Assembly (NCBI GenBank): GCA_016278435.1
Contig: JADQBU010000267.1
Location: forward strand, 1 to 19,387
Source: Halanaerobiales bacterium
Lineage (GTDB): Bacteria; Bacillota; Halanaerobiia; Halanaerobiales; JADQBU01
Direction of reading: 5' to 3'
DNA: 19,387 nucleotides
Positions 8,039-15,252 of this stretch are shown here, one piece after another. Each line of letters starts with the position of its first letter. Position 1 is the first letter of the stretch. The position numbers were made by a program, and so were the translations under genes. Below the pieces are notes generated by a model. It searched no databases and was not told the DNA's origin. It saw only the letters and a list, made by a program, of their open reading frames with translations.

Positions 8039-8272
8039 ATGAAGATTAAACTCTCATATGTAAGTTACTTAAAAATAAATGAGGTAAGCAATAATAGTTT
8101 AATAGGAATAGAAGCAGGGACATCTATTGAGCAGTTTATAAAGATGCTGGATATTAAAGGTGATACCAGAAGGTTTATCATTCCCACAGTCAATGGACAG
8201 AGAAGAAAGTTGGACTACATATTGCAGGAAAATGATGATCTATTCCTTTTTGTACCGGTTGAAGGAGGGTGA
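8039..8272 (+). CDS. MoaD/ThiS-like small sulfur carrier protein
   Basis: This 77-residue protein has the beta-grasp ubiquitin-like pattern. It has an N-terminal strand (MKIKLSYVSYL), a middle TSIEQFIKMLDI helix, a TVNGQ turn, and the diagnostic end LFLFVPVEGG with a free C-terminal Gly-Gly. In MoaD and ThiS the last glycine is adenylated by a MoeB/ThiF-type enzyme, converted to a thiocarboxylate, and donates sulfur to molybdopterin, thiazole or other products. I cannot tell which path applies. Neither molybdopterin synthase large subunit nor an E1-like activator is present here. It overlaps the ubiX operon (two-base gap) and is followed by an MFS transporter 12 bases later. Close MoaD-like proteins often sit beside tungsten aldehyde oxidoreductase genes, so cofactor assembly is one option. 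Confidence 0.8.
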   Translation: MKIKLSYVSYLKINEVSNNSLIGIEAGTSIEQFIKMLDIKGDTRRFIIPTVNGQRRKLDYILQENDDLFLFVPVEGG

Positions 8273-8284
8273 AAGGAATAACTC

Positions 8285-9490
8285 ATGAGAACAATGCCAG
8301 GGAATGATATTTTGCAACTCAAATTATTTAAAGACAATAGGTCGGTAGTCTTATTTATGACTAGCTTCTTTTTAATCATGGGTAGTCAATTACTTGTATC
8401 TGTAATACCAGAGTTTATGTTAGTATTTAATGTTAATGAGAGTTCTGCCGGTTTAATTATTTCTTTCTTTACCTTACCTCCCATTTTTTTATCACCGTTT
8501 ATTGGTAAATATGCAGGTATTTATGGGAGGAAAATATTTATGGTAAGTGGAACCTTGCTCTTTGGAATAGCAGGATTAATACCTGCTGTACTGGAACCAA
8601 GTTTTAAAATTCTGCTTATTTTTAGATTGTTACAGGGGATTGGTTTTGCGGCAGCAATGCCCTTGACCATTACTTTGATAGGTGATCTTTATGAAAGTTC
8701 TGAAGAAGTAGCTGCTCAGGGTTTTCGTGTATTTTTTATTGGGATGGGCGGGTTTATTTTTCCGATAGTAGGTAGCAGCCTGGCAGCAGTTAAGTGGAAT
8801 TATCCTTTTTTTAGTTATCTTATTGCTATCCCCTTTGCTTATTTTATCTGGACTTATTTGCCGGACTTTAATAGAGAAGAGGTTGATACTGATAAAAGCG
8901 GTATCTGGCAGGGGTTAAAATTATTACATAATCCGGCTCTCTTTATGGTTTTAATGGCTGGTTTAATTAGATTTTTCCTTGCCTTTTCTATTCGTGTTTA
9001 TTTGCCGTTTTTTATTATAAACAAATTTGGTTCTTCACTTGTTATGGGTGGGATCCTGGTAGGTCTGATGGCTATAACTATCTCAATTGTCTCTTTCCAG
9101 GCTGGGTTAATTGCTGAAAAGCTGGGGATGATTAAGCCGGTTATAATGGGCTTTTCTGTTTTTGCCTTTTTTAATATAATTTTACCTTTTTCTCCCTCAA
9201 TTTTTTTTGTTTTTATATTAACTTTACTGCTTGGTTTGGGGGACGGTTTTCTGGTACCCTTTCAAAAGAGTCTGGTTACCCAGAATGTTAGTAAGGAGAT
9301 AAGAGCGACTGTGGTGTCTTTTAATTCCAGTATGCAGGCAATCGGAAAAACAATTTCTCCTGTTACTGGTTTGATCGTTATTAAGTTCGGATTAAACTGG
9401 GCTTTCTGGAGTATGGCTTTAGTTGCTTTGGTTCCCTTGATTTATTTTATTTTGAACAGGGAATTATATAATATCATGAGAAGGGATTAA
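8285..9490 (+). CDS. MFS transporter, 12 TM
   Basis: This 401-residue major facilitator superfamily permease is probably a drug- or metabolite-proton antiporter. The first half shows the loop 2-3 motif GKYAGIYGRKIF (about 74-85). It also has the TM4 motif RLLQGIGFAAAMPL (about 114-127), typical of drug:proton antiporter-type MFS proteins. A polar central loop lies around residues 193-210. The second half repeats the fold, ending with GDGFLVPFQKSLVTQNV (about 319-335) and a short basic tail. AAGGA six bases before ATG 8285 supports the start; ATG 8294 is an alternative. It lies 12 bases after the MoaD-like gene and 4 bases before the TauE-like gene, so all are probably one transcript. It is the intact paralogue of the pseudogene at 6557-7430 and may have replaced it. 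Export of a pathway product is inferred from context only. Confidence 0.88.
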   Translation: MRTMPGNDILQLKLFKDNRSVVLFMTSFFLIMGSQLLVSVIPEFMLVFNVNESSAGLIISFFTLPPIFLSPFIGKYAGIYGRKIFMVSGTLLFGIAGLIPAVLEPSFKILLIFRLLQGIGFAAAMPLTITLIGDLYESSEEVAAQGFRVFFIGMGGFIFPIVGSSLAAVKWNYPFFSYLIAIPFAYFIWTYLPDFNREEVDTDKSGIWQGLKLLHNPALFMVLMAGLIRFFLAFSIRVYLPFFIINKFGSSLVMGGILVGLMAITISIVSFQAGLIAEKLGMIKPVIMGFSVFAFFNIILPFSPSIFFVFILTLLLGLGDGFLVPFQKSLVTQNVSKEIRATVVSFNSSMQAIGKTISPVTGLIVIKFGLNWAFWSMALVALVPLIYFILNRELYNIMRRD

Positions 9491-9494
9491 TCAA

Positions 9495-10250
9495 ATGAAT
9501 TTAATCAAAATTATCCTGATTATAATTGCAGGAATATTTGCCGGGTTTATTAATGTCATGGCTGCTGGTGGATCTTTAATTACATTACCTGTACTTATTC
9601 TGTGTGGTTTGCCTTCAGCGGTTGCTAATGGGACAAACCGTATCGCTTTGATGGTTCAGAACATCATTGCCGTTGGTAACTATAAACATAAAGGTATTAT
9701 CGATTTAAAGTTGGCTTTTATCATTTCAATACCGGCTATTATTGGTTCTCTTCTTGGTGCCCGCCTGGCAATTTTCTTGCCTGATAACTCATTTAATAAA
9801 ATACTGGCTGTTGTAATGTTAATTATGCTTGCAATTATTTTATTGAATCCAACCAGACGATTTTCTCATATTACAGAGAATCTTACCCGAAAAAGGATGG
9901 TAGTAACTCTGATTGTTTTCTTTTTTATCGGAATATATGGTGGATTTATTCAGGCTGGAGTTGGATTTTTTATAATTACTGCTTTAACGTTGTTAACAGG
10001 TATGTCACTTGTTAAAATTAATAGTATCAAATCTTTTGTTGTTGGAATATATATGGTTTCATCCTTACTGGTTTTTATTTTTAGTGGTAATATTAACTGG
10101 TTGCTGGGAATTTTATTGGCTGTTGGGAATGGTTTTGGAGCCTGGCTTGCCAGTAACCTTGCCATCAAAAAAGGAGAACGTCTGATTAAGATAATTCTGG
10201 TATTTGCAGTAATTTTAATGGCTGGTAATCTAATTTTGATAAGCTTATAA
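9495..10250 (+). CDS. TauE/SafE family sulfite/organic-anion permease
   Basis: This 251-residue membrane protein of the TauE/SafE (TSUP) family has members that export sulfite, sulfoacetate or related anions. Family signs are the first-helix motif FINVMAAGGSLITLPVLI (about residues 17-34), the SAVANGTNRIA stretch (about 41-51) and the second-repeat counterpart GGFIQAGVGFFIITALTLL (about 152-170). About eight hydrophobic segments are visible. It starts four bases after the MFS stop with GAGAAGGG inside the upstream gene, so translation is coupled. Paired with a sulfur carrier-like gene and an amidase-like hydrolase, release of sulfite from an organosulfur substrate is possible. The family is broad, however, and many members have unknown anion substrates. 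Confidence 0.87.
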   Translation: MNLIKIILIIIAGIFAGFINVMAAGGSLITLPVLILCGLPSAVANGTNRIALMVQNIIAVGNYKHKGIIDLKLAFIISIPAIIGSLLGARLAIFLPDNSFNKILAVVMLIMLAIILLNPTRRFSHITENLTRKRMVVTLIVFFFIGIYGGFIQAGVGFFIITALTLLTGMSLVKINSIKSFVVGIYMVSSLLVFIFSGNINWLLGILLAVGNGFGAWLASNLAIKKGERLIKIILVFAVILMAGNLILISL

Positions 10251-10285
10251 AGCTTGATTTATAAAGGTCAGGTAGGTGGAATTAA

Positions 10286-11224
10286 ATGGGATTGATTTTA
10301 GCTCTGATTACTGCTATTTTTTTCGGGATCAGTAATATTTTAGCCAGAAGGGGACTGGAAAAACATAATATTAATAGCTTCATGGGGGTTTTATTAACCC
10401 TGACAGCTGTTAATTTATTTAATATTCCGGTATTAATAATTTATTTGTTATTTTTTACTATCCCAGAATACAATTGGGCAGGAATTATATTTTTTTTACT
10501 GGCCGGGTTTTTAAATACCTTTCTGGGAAGAAAACTTCTCTTTTCCAGTATAGAATCCATCGGCCCATCCCGGGCTGGAGCCTTTAAAATTATATCACCT
10601 TTAATAGTTGTTATTATTGGGGTGGGAGTATTGGGAGAAAGATTAACTACTGCTGCCTGGATAGGAGTATTAACTATTTTACTTGGGATATTTCTGGTTT
10701 CACAGGAGACCAGAAATAAGGCTGCCAATTTAACAACTAGCAATTATTTAAATCATAATAAAGCTGCCAGTAATGACTTATATTTTAAACGCGGAGTTGG
10801 GTTCGGCTTATTATCGGGTATAGCTTTTGGAACCGGGAATATTTTCAGAAAAGCTGGGATAAATATTTTTCCCAGTTTTATCATGGCTGTTTTTATAAGT
10901 TCACTATTTGCCCTGGTCTGTACCTGGATTTATATGATAATTAAAGGTCATGGGGGAGAGGCAGTTTCAAATTTGAAAAAGTACTGGCATGGTCCTTTCC
11001 TCTGGACTGGATTTTTCACAAGTATGGCCTTATATAGCCTTTTTAGTGCTCTGAGAATGGCACCTGTCAGTATAGTTAATTCGGTTTCAGCTTCTGAACC
11101 ACTGTTTACTATGCTGGTCAGTGTTATTTTTCTAGGTCGTACGGAAAGATTAAGGTTGAATACTCTGCTGCGTGCTCTGGTAATTGTAGCTGGATTGATT
11201 ATACTATTTACTTTTAATAGATAA
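10286..11224 (+). CDS. EamA/DMT superfamily transporter
   Basis: This 312-residue drug/metabolite transporter has two EamA repeats of five helices each. Repeat one spans about residues 1-140, with the usual RAGAFKIISPLIVVIIGVGVLGERL end segment. A polar linker covers about 145-165, and repeat two spans about 170-310, with APVSIVNSVSASEPLFTMLVSVIFLGR. Both repeat ends carry the expected P/S-rich helix followed by a GER/GRTE turn. The start ATG has AGGTAGGTGG upstream. The gap from the TauE-like gene is 35 bases, and a strong terminator follows at 11287-11328, so this is the last gene of the accessory transcript. Family members export amino acids, nucleosides or other metabolites; the substrate is not readable here. 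Confidence 0.88.
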   Translation: MGLILALITAIFFGISNILARRGLEKHNINSFMGVLLTLTAVNLFNIPVLIIYLLFFTIPEYNWAGIIFFLLAGFLNTFLGRKLLFSSIESIGPSRAGAFKIISPLIVVIIGVGVLGERLTTAAWIGVLTILLGIFLVSQETRNKAANLTTSNYLNHNKAASNDLYFKRGVGFGLLSGIAFGTGNIFRKAGINIFPSFIMAVFISSLFALVCTWIYMIIKGHGGEAVSNLKKYWHGPFLWTGFFTSMALYSLFSALRMAPVSIVNSVSASEPLFTMLVSVIFLGRTERLRLNTLLRALVIVAGLIILFTFNR

Positions 11225-11286
11225 GTTTTCTTTATTTGTTAAACATTTTCTTGTTAATTTAAAAACAAAATCTATATTTTGCCTGT

Positions 11287-11328
11287 AATCTCATCTGACT
11301 TTGTCGTTAGATGGGATTTTTCTTTTTT
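11287..11328 (+). terminator. Rho-independent terminator after the EamA gene
   Basis: A 13-base stem pairs AATCTCATCTGAC (11287-11299) with GTTAGATGGGATT (11306-11318), including two G-T wobbles, around a 6-base loop. A ten-base T-rich tract (11319-11328, one C) follows. It closes the accessory transcription unit. Confidence 0.9.
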
Positions 11329-11389
11329 ATACCCTGTATAAACCCCCAGAATTGTGCTAACAATAATATAAAGAATGGAGGTGTTCTAG

Positions 11390-11833
11390 ATTCTCGGTTA
11401 TTCTACACTCTTTTTATTTATTGCGGCTCTGGCTGGTCTTGCCATGGCAGTCCAGGGCTCACTGAATTCTGTACTGGGCGACAAAATAGGTATCTGGGAG
11501 ACAAATTTCCTGGTTCATTTTACTGGTACTATTTTATTACTGATATTTTTATTAATAAAGGGAGCAAATTTAAACTTCAATCTATATAAGGATGTTCCCT
11601 GGTACCTATATATAGGCGGTCTACTGGGTGTAGCAATTACATATGGAGTTATTGTCAGTATCCCGGAACTGGGGGTGGCGGTAGCTACAACTGCCATTAT
11701 AACTGGCCAGGTCTTAACTGCTGCTGCTATCGACCATTTTGGCCTATTCGGACTGGAAAAAGTTCCATTTACCTGGATAAAATTTATGGGTATCTTGTTG
11801 CTTTCAGCAGGAGTAAGATTGTTATTAAACTAA
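11390..11833 (+). CDS. DUF606/YdcZ-type DMT transporter (probable ATT start)
   Basis: This small membrane protein of the DUF606 (YdcZ) branch of the drug/metabolite transporters has about five helices and usually 140 to 150 residues. From ATT 11390 it would be 147 residues; the first ATG in frame (11444) would give 129 and lose half of the first helix (LFLFIAALAGLA) that precedes the conserved AVQGSLNSVLG. GGAGGTG (11377-11383) sits six bases before ATT 11390, and no ATG, GTG or TTG lies between TAG 11387-11389 and 11444. The same frame upstream reads ATG GAG GTG TTC TAG (11375-11389), so the alternative is a former ATG start broken by a nonsense change. The C-terminus (DHFGLFGLE, GILLLSAGVRLLLN) is intact. 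The gene lies between two terminators, beyond the main accessory transcript. Confidence 0.75.
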   Translation: MLGYSTLFLFIAALAGLAMAVQGSLNSVLGDKIGIWETNFLVHFTGTILLLIFLLIKGANLNFNLYKDVPWYLYIGGLLGVAITYGVIVSIPELGVAVATTAIITGQVLTAAAIDHFGLFGLEKVPFTWIKFMGILLLSAGVRLLLN

Positions 11834-11904
11834 AGTGGGGAAATTTCCTGATATAAGAAAAGATATTTTCTTTCTGTAAATTCATAAAAAGGGGGGTCAG
11901 GTCT

Positions 11905-12186
11905 ATGGACTACCGGTACTGGTTTAATAGACTAACAGATAATATCAAACCTTATCTGGAGGAGAAAAAGATTATCAAGGAAGAAGAACCGGGGTTGAAG
12001 GAAGAGATTGAAGAGGCACACAGGCAGTGGCTGGAAGCCCGCCGCTATTTTGATAGTGTAACTGAGCCGGAACTTGTAGATCATGCAACTTATTTGATTC
12101 AGGCTGCTAAGGCCAAATATATGTATTTACTTAATAAATATAAAGAAGATAAGGCAGACAAGGAGATTGAAACGATCCAGGGATAA
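11905..12186 (+). CDS. yaaL: YaaL-like DUF2508 family protein
   Basis: This 93-residue soluble protein is rich in charged residues. Its central pattern is W-x2-A-x3-F-x2-VTEPELVDHATYLIQAAKAKYMYLL (about 48-80), which is the DUF2508 signature seen in Bacillus subtilis YaaL. The N-terminal half is highly charged and probably helical. The function is unknown; in Firmicutes the gene normally follows recR downstream of dnaX, close to the replication origin side of the map. Here recR is absent upstream, and the neighbours are accessory transporters. AAGGGGGGTC eight or so bases before the ATG is a strong ribosome binding site. A terminator follows at 12210-12248, making this a short transcript of its own or the end of the DUF606 transcript. 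It is not an integral membrane protein. Confidence 0.8.
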   Translation: MDYRYWFNRLTDNIKPYLEEKKIIKEEEPGLKEEIEEAHRQWLEARRYFDSVTEPELVDHATYLIQAAKAKYMYLLNKYKEDKADKEIETIQG

Positions 12187-12209
12187 TGTAACCGGGCAGT
12201 AAAGGAAAG

Positions 12210-12248
12210 AGCAGAGGGAAGGAACTATCCTCCCCGATCTGCTTTTTT
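12210..12248 (+). terminator. Rho-independent terminator after yaaL
   Basis: AGCAGA (12210-12215) pairs with TCTGCT (12238-12243). An inner stem, GGGAAGGA with TCCTCCCC (one mismatch and a 2-base bulge), caps with a 4-base loop, and TTTTTT follows at 12243-12248. On the other strand the hairpin is followed by a CT-rich stretch, so it may also help end the minus-strand DUF362 transcript. Confidence 0.82.
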
Positions 12249-12318
12249 ATTATTTATTACCGAACTATCAGGAATCCTTGTTTGTGACGCCGGGAACAGG
12301 CGGGGAAGATGTCAACTC

Positions 12319-13431
12319 TTAAATTTCGATTAATTCATAATCCCGGGAACCGAGTTTGATTTCTGCGGCATATTCTAATTGACTCAGTCCTCCGTCTGTG
12401 TCGGGGTGAATACCCTTGAATTTATTTTCCCCGGGAGCAAGATTATGTTTCAAAGCAGTATTTTCATATCCCTGCTGTTCATTAACCAGATCGAAGGAAG
12501 CCTGGTCGATAGCCAGTGGATCACGGGAAGCCAGAATTCCGATATCCCTTACTACCGGCTGGTCACTCCAGGGATTACAGTCACAATCAGGAGTTATGTT
12601 CATCAAGAAGTTTATATAGCCACATTTATCTTTTTTATCTTTGATAGCTCCATAAGTGAATTCAACCATTCTCTCTTCCATATCACGACTGGTTGTTTCC
12701 CATTGAATCTTGATGGCATCGGTGGGACAGGTTGTTACACATTCCCCACAGCCGATACAGATTTCATGGTCAATATAACTGGCTTCTTTTGTAATTGTAA
12801 TTGCACCTTCCGGGCAGAATTTAATACATAACTTGCATTTTTCGCAGACCGATTCATTTATTTCCGGGAGCACATTGGAATGCATCATCTGTTTTCCGCT
12901 CCGGCTGCCCAGTCCCATACCTATATTTTTGATGGTACCACCAAAACCAGAGAGTTCATGTCCCTTGAAATGGGAAACACTGATCATGGCATCGGCATGT
13001 ACTATGGCAGAACCGAGCTTAACAGATTTGAAATGTTTAAGATTGATATTAACTTCAGAATAGTTCTTTCCTGTTAACCCATCGGCAATGATGATAGGAG
13101 CGTTTATAGTGGCATAACTGAAACCGTTGCCGATTGCTGTATTCAGATGATCGACCGAATTGGACCGGGAACCGGCATAAAGAGTATTAGCATCTGTAAG
13201 GAAAGGGTTACCTTTAGCAGATTTAATACTTTCAACAATATTTTTGATAAAAATTGGCCTGATGAAGGCCGTATTATTTTTTTCTCCGAAATGTAGTTTT
13301 ACAGCAGTCAGATCCCCTCCTTCGATAAATTCGTGGAAACCAGCTTTAAAAAATAGTTTATTTACCTTTTTAACCAGACTTTTATTACTACCTGTTGCCC
13401 TCATATTTGCAAAATATACTTTACTTGACAT
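12319..13431 (-). CDS. DUF362 domain protein with two [4Fe-4S] ferredoxin motifs
   Basis: This 370-residue iron-sulfur protein has an N-terminal DUF362 domain (about 1-190) containing VKLHFGE, ISVSHFKGHE and FGGTIKNIGMGLGSRSGK. A bacterial ferredoxin insert follows, with Cys196, 199, 202, 206 (CEKCKLCIKFCP) and Cys225, 228, 231, 235 (CIGCGECVTTCP). The C-terminal part resumes DUF362 (CDCNPWSD, DPLAIDQASFDL). The two clusters suggest electron transfer; the reaction is unknown, and the family is common in strict anaerobes. It has no signal peptide, so it is probably cytosolic. GGAGGG lies 11 bases before the ATG on the minus strand, and a promoter with perfect TATAAT sits about 40 bases further up. 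It is divergent from guaB and is transcribed alone. Confidence 0.88.
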   Translation of the reverse strand: MSSKVYFANMRATGSNKSLVKKVNKLFFKAGFHEFIEGGDLTAVKLHFGEKNNTAFIRPIFIKNIVESIKSAKGNPFLTDANTLYAGSRSNSVDHLNTAIGNGFSYATINAPIIIADGLTGKNYSEVNINLKHFKSVKLGSAIVHADAMISVSHFKGHELSGFGGTIKNIGMGLGSRSGKQMMHSNVLPEINESVCEKCKLCIKFCPEGAITITKEASYIDHEICIGCGECVTTCPTDAIKIQWETTSRDMEERMVEFTYGAIKDKKDKCGYINFLMNITPDCDCNPWSDQPVVRDIGILASRDPLAIDQASFDLVNEQQGYENTALKHNLAPGENKFKGIHPDTDGGLSQLEYAAEIKLGSRDYELIEI

Positions 13432-13467
13432 AATTGAACTAGCCCTCCTTCTGGATATTCATACAGA

Positions 13468-13496
13468 ATTATATAATAAAATGGTAACTTGTGCAA
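13468..13496 (-). promoter_or_regulatory. Sigma-A type promoter for the DUF362 gene
   Basis: On the minus strand a perfect TATAAT (13473 to 13468) has a TTGCAC hexamer (13496 to 13491) exactly 17 bases upstream. The -35 is only a 3 of 6 match. Its transcripts would start about 30 bases before the start codon of the DUF362 gene. Confidence 0.6.
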
Positions 13497-13516
13497 GCTA
13501 TGGCAATCAGGGGATG

Positions 13517-13525
13517 TGTTATAAT
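13517..13525 (+). promoter_or_regulatory. Possible upstream extended -10 for guaB
   Basis: TG, one base and a perfect TATAAT (13520-13525) form an extended -10 on the plus strand. It is about 145 bases before guaB and 72 bases above the main promoter. No good -35 is in place. It could be a second, weaker guaB promoter. Confidence 0.3.
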
Positions 13526-13568
13526 CTGTTTTCTATATTTTCATTGTCTAACAGATGCCCCGCCATAT

Positions 13569-13597
13569 TTGACATTAAACGCAAATTCTGGTACAAT
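13569..13597 (+). promoter_or_regulatory. Strong sigma-A promoter for guaB
   Basis: Consensus TTGACA (13569-13574), a 17-base spacer and TACAAT (13592-13597), with TG one base before the -10 (13589-13590). Transcription would start near 13604, giving a leader of about 65 bases. I see no purine riboswitch fold in so short a leader. Confidence 0.85.
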
Positions 13598-13670
13598 ACT
13601 AAAAATATATTATAAAAATTTTTTAATTTTATATAAATAGAGGGAAATACACAGAAAGAAGGAGGGTATA

Positions 13671-15134
13671 ATGAAAGGTGAAACTATTAGAGTGGCCTTA
13701 ACCTTTGACGATGTTTTGCTTAAGCCGGCCCGTTCGGCAGTATTACCCCGGGAAGTAGATACATTAACAAATATAACCGGAAACTTGAAACTTAATATAC
13801 CGATCTTGAGTGCAGGTATGGATACGGTAACTGAATCAAGGATGGCAGTAGCTATTGCCCGTGAAGGTGGTCTGGGTATTATTCATAAAAATATGAGCAT
13901 AGTCCAGCAGGCAGCCGAGGTCGACAGAGTAAAACGATCGGAGAGCGGAGTTATTGTTGATCCTTTTTATTTATCACCGGATAATTTAATTGAAGAGGCC
14001 GAAGAGTTGATGTCCAAATACCGGATTTCGGGAGTGCCGATAGTAGATGAAGGCCGCAAACTGGTAGGAATAATTACTAACCGGGATTTACGCTTTATTG
14101 AAGATTACAATCGACCTATTTCGGAAGTAATGACCGATGAAGAGCTTGTGACTGGACCCGTTGGGACTACTGTTGAAGAAGCCAAGAAAGTGTTACAGAA
14201 GCACAAAATAGAAAAACTACCCCTGGTCGATGATAAAAATATATTAAAAGGTCTTATTACCATTAAAGATATTGAAAAGGCCAGGCGTTTTCCCGATGCT
14301 GCAAAAGACCCCCAGGGAAGATTGCTGGTTGGTGCCGCTGTTGGTGTTACAGATAGTACTGAAAACAGGGTTAAAGCACTTGTTGAAGCTGAGGTAGATG
14401 TAATAGTTATTGATACTGCCCACGGTCATTCCCTGGGTGTTTTAAAGACGGTTGAGATGATTAAAAATCTCTATCCTGAATTAACAATAGTAGCGGGTAA
14501 TGTAGCTACAGCTGCCGGGACAAAAGATTTGATCAAGGCCGGAGCAGATGTAATCAAGGTTGGAGTCGGCCCTGGATCTATCTGTACAACCCGGGTCGTT
14601 GCCGGGGTAGGTGTACCCCAGATGACTGCCATCTTTGATTGTGGTGAAATAGCCCGCAATCATGGGAAAACCATCATTGCTGATGGTGGGATAAAATATT
14701 CAGGTGATATTGTTAAGGCCCTGGCTGCCGGTGCTGACATGGTTATGATTGGAAGTCTGCTGGCAGGGACTGAGGAAAGTCCTGGTGATCTTGAGATTTA
14801 TAAAGGGCGGAGTTATAAGGTATACCGGGGTATGGGTTCAATAGGCGCCATGAAAAACGGCAGTAAAGACCGCTATTTTCAGGAAAAAGATGAAGATAAC
14901 AAACTTGTACCGGAAGGGATTGAGGGAAGAGTGCCTTTCAAGGGTCCTCTGGCCGATACAATCTATCAGTTGATCGGAGGAATTAGATCCGGTATGGGTT
15001 ATTGTGGGGCAAAAAATATCGGCGAACTGCAGAAAAATGCTGAATTTATCAGGATTACTTCAGCTGGTTTAAGGGAAAGTCATCCCCATGATATAACTAT
15101 AACAAAAGAAGCACCAAACTATAGTGTGGACTAA
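13671..15134 (+). CDS. guaB: Inosine-5'-monophosphate dehydrogenase
   Basis: This 487-residue IMP dehydrogenase oxidises IMP to XMP with NAD+, the committed step of GTP synthesis, in the cytosol. The TIM-barrel start TFDDVLLKPA (11-20) and PILSAGMDTVTESRMA (44-59) are typical. Two CBS domains (about 95-145 and 155-205) interrupt the barrel. The active-site loop GVGPGSICTTR (298-308) carries the catalytic Cys305, followed by VVAGVGVPQ. IADGGIKYSGD binds phosphate, and the mobile flap includes MGSIGAMKNGSKDRYF with the family's R-Y-F. Length is normal (about 485-490). The start has GAAGGAGGG seven bases before the ATG. It is monocistronic: strong promoter upstream, GC-rich hairpin downstream, convergent with spo0A. 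Guanine nucleotide pools influence stationary-phase decisions in Firmicutes, so the neighbouring spo0A is suggestive, but no shared control is visible. Confidence 0.98.
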   Translation: MKGETIRVALTFDDVLLKPARSAVLPREVDTLTNITGNLKLNIPILSAGMDTVTESRMAVAIAREGGLGIIHKNMSIVQQAAEVDRVKRSESGVIVDPFYLSPDNLIEEAEELMSKYRISGVPIVDEGRKLVGIITNRDLRFIEDYNRPISEVMTDEELVTGPVGTTVEEAKKVLQKHKIEKLPLVDDKNILKGLITIKDIEKARRFPDAAKDPQGRLLVGAAVGVTDSTENRVKALVEAEVDVIVIDTAHGHSLGVLKTVEMIKNLYPELTIVAGNVATAAGTKDLIKAGADVIKVGVGPGSICTTRVVAGVGVPQMTAIFDCGEIARNHGKTIIADGGIKYSGDIVKALAAGADMVMIGSLLAGTEESPGDLEIYKGRSYKVYRGMGSIGAMKNGSKDRYFQEKDEDNKLVPEGIEGRVPFKGPLADTIYQLIGGIRSGMGYCGAKNIGELQKNAEFIRITSAGLRESHPHDITITKEAPNYSVD

Positions 15135-15160
15135 GTTTAAATATATGCTGAGATAAGAAT

Positions 15161-15183
15161 CCCGCCTTTGTGAAGAAGGCGGG
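15161..15183. terminator. Convergent GC-rich hairpin between guaB and spo0A
   Basis: CCCGCCTT (15161-15168) and AAGGCGGG (15176-15183) form a perfect 8-base stem with a 7-base loop between two converging genes. Neither side has a clean T run: the plus side reads AAAGTATTTATA and the minus side ATTCTTATCT. It is most likely a bidirectional, moderately efficient terminator. Confidence 0.6.
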
Positions 15184-15220
15184 AAAGTATTTATATCATA
15201 TCTTATTTATAGCTTTTTAA

Positions 15221-15252
15221 TTACATAAATGTAGTTTCTATTTACATAAATG
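15221..15252. repeat. Pair of 11-base direct repeats just past spo0A
   Basis: TTACATAAATG occurs at 15221-15231 and 15242-15252, a 21-base period or two turns of B-DNA. The second copy lies inside ATTTACATAAAT, itself a 5-base dyad. The repeats lie 17 to 48 bases beyond the spo0A stop, in an otherwise empty gap. Function unknown. Confidence 0.4.

Noticed and set aside
10241..10255. AAGCTT-ATA-AAGCTT hairpin at the TauE stop as terminator
   Set aside because: It has a 3-base loop, no T tract, and the next gene is only 35 bases away on the same strand.
11387..11389. TAG read as pyrrolysine in the DUF606 gene
   Set aside because: Although some anaerobic Firmicutes use pyrrolysine, it is confined mostly to methylamine methyltransferases, and a well-spaced ATT start explains the reading frame more simply.
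11311..11589. Open frame of 92 codons over the terminator and the start of the DUF606 gene
   Set aside because: It starts inside the terminator stem, has no ribosome binding site and runs in another frame across the conserved DUF606 sequence.
11852..11873. AAGAAAA/TTTTCTT hairpin and TATAAG before yaaL as terminator or promoter
   Set aside because: The stem is nearly all A/T, the -10 is imperfect and no -35 is in place; neither role can be supported.
12379..13615. Several plus-strand frames opposite the DUF362 gene
   Set aside because: They are antisense to clear ferredoxin motifs, lack ribosome binding sites and have no recognisable domains.
13598..13670. Purine riboswitch in the guaB leader
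   Set aside because: The leader is about 65 bases and AT-rich, with no room or paired elements for a purine aptamer plus switch.
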